Of a stretch of 10,949 nt of DNA, positions 6,176 through 10,949 are shown one piece after another. Origin of the DNA: Caldisericaceae bacterium (lineage in GTDB: Bacteria > Caldisericota > Caldisericia > Caldisericales > Caldisericaceae); the NCBI GenBank assembly GCA_026987225.1, contig JALSNB010000172.1, forward strand, positions 1-10,949, in the 5' to 3' direction. Positions within the stretch are counted from its first letter, which is position 1; each line of letters opens with the position of its first letter. The notes under the pieces were generated by a model. The model worked only from the letters and a program-made list of their open reading frames with translations. It had not been told where the DNA came from and searched no databases. A program made the position numbers and the translations under genes.

Positions 6176-7153
6176 ATGGATAAAAAGGCAATTGATGTAT
6201 TAAAAGAAATAAGAGGAGGTAAAATTCATAGGCTTTACCTCCTCATCAGCCCGGAAGGAGATTATCTCAAAAACAATATCGTTACGGCGTTAAAAGAAAA
6301 TTTGATAGACAAAGAAACAGAAGCATTTGATTTTGCTACAATGTATGGCAAAAACACCACGGCAAACGAATTATCTCACTCTATCAGCACGCCGCCGTTC
6401 GGAAAAGCGAAATTAATAATAGTAAAAGATGCCGAGCAAATCAAAAAATCGGATATAAAAAAAATAATGGCATTCGAAATACCGGATTTTTCAACATTGG
6501 TAATGATTTTCAATTCGGATACAAAACTTTCGCCCAAAGAAAAAAACAGCACAATAGTTAATTCGTATTCCATAACTCAAACAATGTTAAAAGCATGGAT
6601 AAGAAGAAAAGCAAAAGAAAACGGCAAAAAAATAACAAACGATGCAATTTCGGAGCTTATTGAAAGAGTAGATTCGGATTTGTACCTAATCTCATCCGAA
6701 ATTAAAAAACTTTCTCTATTTGTAGGAGATAGTAAAGAAATAACAAGAGAAGATGTAATGGCAGTAGTAGATTACACGCCGGAAATAAAAATTTTTGATC
6801 TGATCGATGCAATAATTGCAGAAAAAAGAACGAAAGCATTAAAGCTACTAAAAGAATTTCTAAATTCGGAAGAGTCGAGTCCAGAACAACTCCTCTCACT
6901 GCTTATAAAAACTTTCATGCAAATGGCATTTATAAAAGAACTTTCGGAAAGAGGATTTTCAAAGAAAGAAATCATAGAAACCGGTAAAATCTATCCGCAA
7001 TTTATTATAAACAAACTATTGCCTCTCACAGATAAGGCTCGTTATAACGATATAATCAACAAGTTTAATGCCCTTACGGAATTGGATGTGAAAAGCAAAA
7101 AGGGGGAAATTGAGCTTCCCCTTCAATTACGGCTTTTTGTTGAAAAGATATGA
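6176..7153 (+). CDS. holA: DNA polymerase III subunit delta
   Basis: This 325-residue protein is the delta subunit of the clamp loader, which opens the sliding clamp. The N-terminal Rossmann-like part starts near LYLLISPEGDYL and includes the PPFGKAKLIIVKDAEQ strand (about 73-88). The middle has LIERVDSDLYLISSEIKKLSLF (about 161-182) and ITREDVMAVV, then IFDLIDAI (206-213), all typical of delta. The C-terminal helical domain ends in LTELDVKSKKGEIELPLQLRL. The family is divergent and usually 320-350 residues, so this is full length. There is no strong ribosome site; the ATG follows the asnS stop by 4 nt, so coupling to asnS is likely. It faces rpsT, a common neighbour of holA, but in convergent rather than the usual tandem orientation. 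The dnaX end in the same window encodes another clamp-loader subunit. Confidence 0.92.
   Translation: MDKKAIDVLKEIRGGKIHRLYLLISPEGDYLKNNIVTALKENLIDKETEAFDFATMYGKNTTANELSHSISTPPFGKAKLIIVKDAEQIKKSDIKKIMAFEIPDFSTLVMIFNSDTKLSPKEKNSTIVNSYSITQTMLKAWIRRKAKENGKKITNDAISELIERVDSDLYLISSEIKKLSLFVGDSKEITREDVMAVVDYTPEIKIFDLIDAIIAEKRTKALKLLKEFLNSEESSPEQLLSLLIKTFMQMAFIKELSERGFSKKEIIETGKIYPQFIINKLLPLTDKARYNDIINKFNALTELDVKSKKGEIELPLQLRLFVEKI
7091..7123 (-). terminator. Intrinsic terminator for rpsT inside the 3' end of holA
   Basis: On the - strand GGGGAA (7121-7116) and TTCCCC (7108-7103) form a 6-bp stem around a 7-nt loop. After one further C (7102) come TTTTT, GC and TTTT. On the + strand no T-run directly follows the hairpin, so it should act for rpsT only. 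It would give rpsT a 3' tail antisense to the end of holA. Confidence 0.65.
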
Positions 7154-7157
7154 TAAT

Positions 7158-7418
7158 TTATTCTTCCGAAGATTTTTGTGCCGCGTGAAATTTCAACATC
7201 AACTTTGATTTTTTTCTCGCAGCCGTATTTTTATGAAGAATACCTTTTGCTTCGAGTTTATCAATAACCTTTATTGCTTCTTTTACTTTTTCTTCGGAAT
7301 AGTTGCTTTTCCTTGCAAAATCAAGAGCCCTTTTCAAAGCAACTCTATAAAATTCGTTTCTTTCTCTTCTCTTTTCACTCTTTCTTACATCTTTTTTAGA
7401 AGACCTTAATATTGGCAT
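7158..7418 (-). CDS. rpsT: 30S ribosomal protein S20
   Basis: This 86-residue, highly basic protein binds 16S rRNA in the body of the small subunit. It shows the S20 pattern: MPILRSSKKDVRKSEKRRERN at the start, a central helical stretch with KAIKVIDKLEAKGILHKNTAARKKSKL and a short basic tail. KGxxHKNTAARxKS is the clearest family signature. The length is normal. The start is fixed by AGGAGGT (7431-7425), 6 nt before the ATG, and there is a separate promoter between it and fpg. It converges on holA with only 4 nt between the stop codons. Autoregulation of S20 is known in Escherichia coli, but I see no matching structure in this short leader. Confidence 0.97.
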   Translation of the reverse strand: MPILRSSKKDVRKSEKRRERNEFYRVALKRALDFARKSNYSEEKVKEAIKVIDKLEAKGILHKNTAARKKSKLMLKFHAAQKSSEE

Positions 7419-7449
7419 CTATTTACCTCCTATTAAAAAATTCCTATAT

Positions 7450-7477
7450 AGATTAACAATTTTATTATTTCTGTCAA
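7450..7477 (-). promoter_or_regulatory. Probable promoter for rpsT
   Basis: On the - strand a perfect TTGACA (7477-7472) lies 16 nt before TAATCT (7455-7450), a weak -10 keeping the T-A and final T positions. The start would be near 7443, with a 24-25 nt leader containing the AGGAGGT ribosome site. A TATATA further on (7450-7445) is too far from the -35. Confidence 0.5.
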
Positions 7478-7491
7478 GCATTCTACACGCA

Positions 7492-8310
7492 TTATTTTTG
7501 GCAATTAGGACAATAATACGTAGAACGGCCGTTTACTTTAATGAGATGTATGGGAGTACCACAACGCGGACATGGCCGTCCCTCTCGCTTATGGACTTTA
7601 AAGTGATTTTGAAATTCTCCTTTTTTACCATTTAGGTGAACGAATGAAAGTTCACTTTCTCCACCGAATTTTTCCGATTCTTTAAAAACCTCAAAAATCG
7701 CTTTAAATATTCTCTCCGCTTCCTCACCTGTAAGTGTAGCAGCTTTTCTGTCCGGCCTCACTCCAGCAACAAACAAAATTTCGTCCGAATAAGCATTGCC
7801 TATTCCCGCAATCAAACTCTGATCCATTAAAATTTGCTTTATTTTTTTCTTTCCGTTTTCAGCAAGAATGCGATTAAATTTTTCCAATGTAAAATCAAGG
7901 CTCATAGCATCAATGCCCAATTTCTTCAGCGATTCGTCTTCAAAAACTTTACTTGTCTTCAAAAGTTTGACAAATCCGCCCCGCATAATCCCACCGATAT
8001 AAAGACAACTACCATCGGAAAGCAAAAATCCCACCTGGACTTTGTTCTTATCGCACTGGTCAACAATCTTCATAAATCCGGTCAGCAAAAAATGAATTAC
8101 GACGGAAAAATCATTGGACAGATCCAATATCAGAATTTTACCTTTTCTTCTCGAATTCACGAATTTGGCTCCCTTAACAAGGCGGGAGAATTCTCCCCCG
8201 CCCATATTAAGAATGTTCTCTTTATTAACAATAGCCTCTTCTATTTGCTTTCCTAACAGCAATTGCTGTGATTCTTTGCGTAAAATTTCAATTTCTACTA
8301 TTTCGGGCAT
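7492..8310 (-). CDS. fpg: Fpg/Nei-family DNA glycosylase (formamidopyrimidine-DNA glycosylase-like)
   Basis: This 272-residue protein belongs to the Fpg/Nei family, which removes oxidised bases and cuts the abasic site. Catalytic residues are kept: Pro2 and Glu3 (the nucleophile and acid), Glu6, Lys58 in RRKGKIL, Asn171 in AGIGN of the helix-two-turn-helix, and Arg262 in GRST. The C-terminal zinc finger has Cys247, Cys250, Cys267 and Cys270. The N-terminus reads MPEIVEIE rather than the usual MPELPEVE. The residues that normally fill the gap left by the flipped base differ: HLGMSG is HFLLTG (74-79), and the usual D-x-R-x-F-G stretch reads GGIMRGGF (106-113). Substrate range may therefore differ from classic MutM. 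It starts 5 nt after eno with no ribosome site, but Pro2 makes the start certain. Confidence 0.9.
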   Translation of the reverse strand: MPEIVEIEILRKESQQLLLGKQIEEAIVNKENILNMGGGEFSRLVKGAKFVNSRRKGKILILDLSNDFSVVIHFLLTGFMKIVDQCDKNKVQVGFLLSDGSCLYIGGIMRGGFVKLLKTSKVFEDESLKKLGIDAMSLDFTLEKFNRILAENGKKKIKQILMDQSLIAGIGNAYSDEILFVAGVRPDRKAATLTGEEAERIFKAIFEVFKESEKFGGESELSFVHLNGKKGEFQNHFKVHKREGRPCPRCGTPIHLIKVNGRSTYYCPNCQK

Positions 8311-8315
8311 ATATC

Positions 8316-9605
8316 TTATCTATTAGAAAAATTCCTAAAGATATCCTTTCCTGCAAACCTGGCAGCTTCCCCAAGTTCTTCTTCGATCCTCATAAGTTGA
8401 TTGTACTTTTCAACGCGTTCGATTCTTGCAGGAGCACCACTCTTTATCTGCCCTATATTCATACCCACAACAAAATCGGAAATAAACGTATCCGCAGTTT
8501 CACCGGACCTGTGGGATACAACTTGCGTAAACCCAGCACTCTTTGCGAGATTTACGGTTTCCATGGTTTCGGTAAGCGTACCTATCTGGTTCAGTTTGAT
8601 TAAGACAGAGTTAGATGCCTTAAGTTCAATACCTTTTTGCAATCTCTTGATGTTTGTTACGTAAATATCATCACCGACAAGTTGAACTTTTTTGCCAAGT
8701 TTTTCTTCCAATTTAACCCAACCGTCCCAATCTTCCTCAAACAATCCGTCTTCTATTGATATCATTGGATATTTGTCAACAAGCATTTCGTAATATTCAA
8801 TCATGTCTTCCGATGTTCTTTCTTTTCCTTCGAATACGTATTTTCCTTTTTCAGGATTGTAGAAATAGGACGGAGCGGCATCAATCCCGATATATACGTC
8901 TTTTTTGGGTTCATAGCCCGCTTCTTCTATCGCTTTTACAATATATTTTATTGCATCTTCGCTATGCGCAAGGTGAGGTGCAAAACCTCCTTCGTCACCT
9001 ACGCTAACAACATAACCGTCCTTTTTAAGAATATTTTTCAAAGTGTGGTAAATTTCGGCACCGTATCTCAGTGCTTCCCTAAAATTAGGTGCGCCGGCCG
9101 GAATGAGCAGGAATTCTTGAATATCAATACCCGAATCGGAATGCTTACCGCCGTTTAATACATTAAACTGAGGTACCGGAAGCAAAGTACCGTTAATACC
9201 GCCGATATACCTATAAAGAGGAATTCCGTATTCCTCGGCAGTGGCACGGGCTACTGCAAGCGATACACCTAAAATTGCATTTGCCCCCAACTTTCCCTTG
9301 TTCGGCGTCCCGTCAAGCTCCAGCATCGCTTTGTCAACTTCGGCCTGTTCTTCGGAAAGCATGCCGATAACCTTTTCTGCAATAGGGCCGTTAACATTCT
9401 CAACTGCTTTAAGAACACCTTTACCTCCAAAACGTTTTTTATCGCCATCACGTAATTCTACGGCCTCAAATTCACCTGTGGAAGCACCAGAAGGAACATC
9501 GGCCCTTCCCATAATACCGCTTTCCAATAGTACTTCGACTTCAACCGTGGGATTGCCACGGGAATCAAGAATTTCTCTACCCTGAACTGCTAAAATTTCA
9601 CTCAT
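8316..9605 (-). CDS. eno: Enolase
   Basis: This 429-residue protein is a complete phosphopyruvate hydratase, which converts 2-phosphoglycerate to phosphoenolpyruvate in glycolysis. Key residues are present: the mobile loop SGAST (39-43), His155 in NGGKH, Glu205 in GDEGGFAP, the magnesium ligands Asp242 (IDAAPS), Glu285 (SIEDGLFEEDW) and Asp312 (VGDDIYVTN), the catalytic Lys337 in LIKLNQIGTLTET (the family signature), SHRSGETAD (365-372 region) and Lys388. AGGAGGT (9618-9612), 6 nt before the ATG, fixes the start. It sits between recR and fpg, in a group otherwise devoted to replication and repair, and has a much stronger ribosome site than those two neighbours, in line with a highly expressed glycolytic enzyme. 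I could not find a clear separate promoter in the short gap before it. Confidence 0.98.
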   Translation of the reverse strand: MSEILAVQGREILDSRGNPTVEVEVLLESGIMGRADVPSGASTGEFEAVELRDGDKKRFGGKGVLKAVENVNGPIAEKVIGMLSEEQAEVDKAMLELDGTPNKGKLGANAILGVSLAVARATAEEYGIPLYRYIGGINGTLLPVPQFNVLNGGKHSDSGIDIQEFLLIPAGAPNFREALRYGAEIYHTLKNILKKDGYVVSVGDEGGFAPHLAHSEDAIKYIVKAIEEAGYEPKKDVYIGIDAAPSYFYNPEKGKYVFEGKERTSEDMIEYYEMLVDKYPMISIEDGLFEEDWDGWVKLEEKLGKKVQLVGDDIYVTNIKRLQKGIELKASNSVLIKLNQIGTLTETMETVNLAKSAGFTQVVSHRSGETADTFISDFVVGMNIGQIKSGAPARIERVEKYNQLMRIEEELGEAARFAGKDIFRNFSNR

Positions 9606-9624
9606 ATTGTTACCTCCTCGTATA

Positions 9625-10227
9625 TTATTTAATTTCCTTGCGGTCTTTAATCGCCATAGTCAATGTTACAGAATCAACAAAGTCAATTTCAGTACCCTTA
9701 GGAAGGCCTGTTGCAATTCTTGTTATCTTCACGCCAAACGGTTTCAATACCTTTTGCAAATAAAGGGCGGTAATATCACCGTTAAAATTCGGATTCATTG
9801 CAAGTATAACTTCTTTTATATTCCCTTTGGCCACTCTTTCCACTAACTCTTTTATCTTCAAATTATCCGTAGAAACATGATTCATCGGATCGATTCTCCC
9901 GTGCAATACGTGATAAACACCACGATACTCTCCGCTTTTTTCTATAGCAAACAGGTCTCTCACTTCTTCCACAACACACACGGTAGAGTGATCTCTTTTT
10001 TCATCCGCACATATATTGCAAATTTCTTTATCCGTAAGATTAAAACATATAGGGCACAAATGCAAATTTTCTCTTGCAACTTTTATTGCATTCACCAACC
10101 TATCCACTCTTTGTTTATCCTGTGCAACGATGTAGAGTGCAATTCTTTCGGCACTTTTTGGCCCTATACCCGGAAGTTCTGAAATCTCCTTTATTAATTG
10201 CTCTACACTATCCGGAAAACCACTCAT
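9625..10227 (-). CDS. recR: Recombination protein RecR
   Basis: This 200-residue protein works with RecO (and RecF) to load RecA on gapped DNA. It has the standard order: a helix-hairpin-helix with LPGIGPKSAERIALY (18-32), a zinc finger with Cys58, Cys61, Cys70 and Cys73, then a Toprim domain from about 81 with STVCVVEEVRDLFAIEKSG and HVLHGRIDPM. The C-terminal part contains NPNFNGDITALYL, where most relatives have an Asn-Pro-Thr-x-Glu-Gly stretch, and RIATGLPKGTEIDFVDSVTL. The length is typical. The ATG follows the ybaB stop with no gap (TAAATG) and has no good ribosome site, so translation probably depends on ybaB. The dnaX-ybaB-recR order is widely conserved. Confidence 0.97.
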   Translation of the reverse strand: MSGFPDSVEQLIKEISELPGIGPKSAERIALYIVAQDKQRVDRLVNAIKVARENLHLCPICFNLTDKEICNICADEKRDHSTVCVVEEVRDLFAIEKSGEYRGVYHVLHGRIDPMNHVSTDNLKIKELVERVAKGNIKEVILAMNPNFNGDITALYLQKVLKPFGVKITRIATGLPKGTEIDFVDSVTLTMAIKDRKEIK

Positions 10228-10548
10228 TTAGTTTGGAATTCCAAAACCGGGAATTCCGCCCAGACCTCCTATTTCAGCAAATTTTTCCTGAGCGATTTTT
10301 TTAGCTTTCTCTTGCGCTTCCCTTACCGCAGCCACAATGAGATCCTCGAGCATTTCTTTATCATTCTGCTCTATAATTTCACTATCCAGCTCAATTGAAA
10401 TAAGATCCAGCTTACCTGAGACAGTTGCTTTAACGGCACCTCCTCCGGATACGCCGTCTATTCGTGCTTTTTCAAGCTCTTCTTCTATCTTTTCCATCTT
10501 CTTTTGAAGTTCCTGCGCTTTTTTCATTAAATCGTTAATGTTTCTCAC
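10228..10548 (-). CDS. ybaB: YbaB/EbfC-family nucleoid-associated protein
   Basis: This 106-residue protein is a small DNA-binding dimer of the YbaB/EbfC family. A first helix with LMKKAQELQKKMEKIEEEL (about 7-25) leads to the beta core with GVSGGGAVKATVSGKLDLISIEL (32-54) and a second helix with LEDLIVAAVREAQEKAKK (67-84). The tail is glycine-rich (GGLGGIPGFGIPN), as in the family. The start codon is GTG at 10548, overlapping the dnaX stop as GTGA. AAGGAGG (10562-10556) lies 7 nt before it and supports this start. It is the middle gene of the conserved dnaX-ybaB-recR group. Confidence 0.96.
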   Translation of the reverse strand: MRNINDLMKKAQELQKKMEKIEEELEKARIDGVSGGGAVKATVSGKLDLISIELDSEIIEQNDKEMLEDLIVAAVREAQEKAKKIAQEKFAEIGGLGGIPGFGIPN

Positions 10549-10949
10549 TGTTTATCCTCCTTATCTTCGTCTTTTACATCTACAATATCTCCGTCAAAGA
10601 GAGTTAAGATTTTATTAACAACTTCGTTTTTTTTAACCTTTTCAATTTCATCTTCTTTCATATCAACATGCTTTTCAGGTTCGGGTTCAATATATTTTAT
10701 CCTATAATGTTTACCCAATACTCTGAAAATTGCATCAGATAGAATTCTAATATTTTTCTCGATTTTCAAAATAGAAAGATAAAACTTTTTTTCTGCAAGC
10801 AGAACGATAAGATCGTCTTTAACCTCAACGGGACTGACTCTTTCAAGAATAGCATGCAGCGGTTTATCTTTATCTTTTACTTCGTCCAATACATTTTTCC
10901 ATTGGGATTTGATCAAATCAAGGCCGGTATTTTTGTTAACAACTTCTTC
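10545..10949 (-). CDS. dnaX: DNA polymerase III subunit gamma/tau, C-terminal part (5' end outside window)
   Basis: The frame is open from the window edge to the TGA at 10547-10545, giving 134 visible residues; the ATPase domain lies outside the window. The visible part is a tau-type C-terminal domain: a helix with SQWKNVLDEVKDKDKPLHAIL, then a strand-rich stretch VSPVEVKDDLIVLLAEKKFYLSIL, followed by helices and a Lys/Glu/Asp-rich tail ending in DKEDKQ. The match to DnaX rests on this pattern (helix, 'L-x-x-x-x-P-V-x-x-x-x-x-L-x-x-L' and later helices) and, more strongly, on the position directly before ybaB and recR with a GTGA overlap. An apparent TTG start at 10916 is internal, since the frame continues upstream without a stop. 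Confidence 0.85.
   Translation of the reverse strand, partial: EEVVNKNTGLDLIKSQWKNVLDEVKDKDKPLHAILERVSPVEVKDDLIVLLAEKKFYLSILKIEKNIRILSDAIFRVLGKHYRIKYIEPEPEKHVDMKEDEIEKVKKNEVVNKILTLFDGDIVDVKDEDKEDKQ

Noticed and set aside
7834..8256. 140-codon open frame on the + strand opposite fpg
   Set aside because: It is antisense to a clear Fpg-family gene, has a Cys/Phe/Ser-rich, low-complexity look and no ribosome site or recognisable motif.
9241..9585. 114-codon open frame on the + strand opposite eno
   Set aside because: It is a Ser/Pro/Thr-rich shadow of a highly conserved enolase sequence; no start signal.
10228..10260. Palindrome TTTGGAATTCCAAA and a second GAATTCC copy at the ybaB/recR junction
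   Set aside because: The repeats are explained by codons for the repeated Gly-Ile-Pro in the ybaB tail; no T-run follows, so it is not a terminator, and an operator inside the unit is unsupported.
1..10949. CRISPR arrays, insertion sequences, tRNA or rRNA genes, prophage or defence genes
   Set aside because: No spaced direct repeats, transposase motifs, terminal inverted repeats, cloverleaf-like sequences or defence domains could be seen; nearly all sequence is taken up by recognisable housekeeping genes.

Overview
The window comes from an AT-rich bacterial chromosome. The proteins are rich in Lys, Glu and Ile, with frequent ATA (Ile) and AGA/AGG (Arg) codons. Strong AGGAGG ribosome sites precede many genes, and promoters are easy to see. 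This look, and the housekeeping gene content, suggest a low-GC, possibly thermophilic anaerobe of a deep bacterial lineage (Caldisericum- or Thermotogales-like) or a clostridial relative. That placement is inference from composition and gene order, not a database result. There are no mobile elements, CRISPR arrays, tRNAs or rRNAs, and coding density is very high.

Left part (1-2045, + strand): the end of a TgpA-type membrane transglutaminase, then a promoter driving a TlpA-like lipoprotein thiol oxidoreductase and a cytoplasmic-type thioredoxin. A GAAA-loop hairpin ends this unit and also serves the facing unit. Next, on the - strand (2066-3396), are rpe and a three-PASTA lipoprotein joined by an ATGA overlap. 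A short divergent promoter region (3397-3460) separates this pair from coaD on the + strand. The two divergent promoters appear to share one palindromic -35 hexamer, and both place the transcription start at or within 2 nt of the start codon, so both mRNAs are predicted to be leaderless.

Middle (3461-7153, + strand): coaD, a coiled-coil protein of unknown function and a short DUF177/YceD protein form a tightly overlapping unit. asnS follows with its own promoter, and then holA (DNA polymerase III delta).

Right part (7158-10949, - strand): reading in the transcription direction, the 3' end of dnaX, ybaB, recR, eno and fpg are packed with overlaps or very small gaps. rpsT (ribosomal protein S20) follows with its own promoter and faces holA across 4 nt. 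A terminator for rpsT appears to lie inside the 3' end of the holA coding region.

Functionally this is core-genome content: DNA replication and repair (dnaX, holA, ybaB, recR, fpg), translation (asnS, rpsT), central metabolism (eno, rpe, coaD) and extracytoplasmic redox or envelope proteins (tgpA-like, tlpA-like, PASTA lipoprotein). I see no clearly new multi-gene system. The points most worth a second look are the back-to-back leaderless promoters, the divergent Fpg that lacks the usual void-filling residues, the kinase-less PASTA lipoprotein beside rpe, the shortened DUF177 protein without rpmF, and the terminator embedded in holA.
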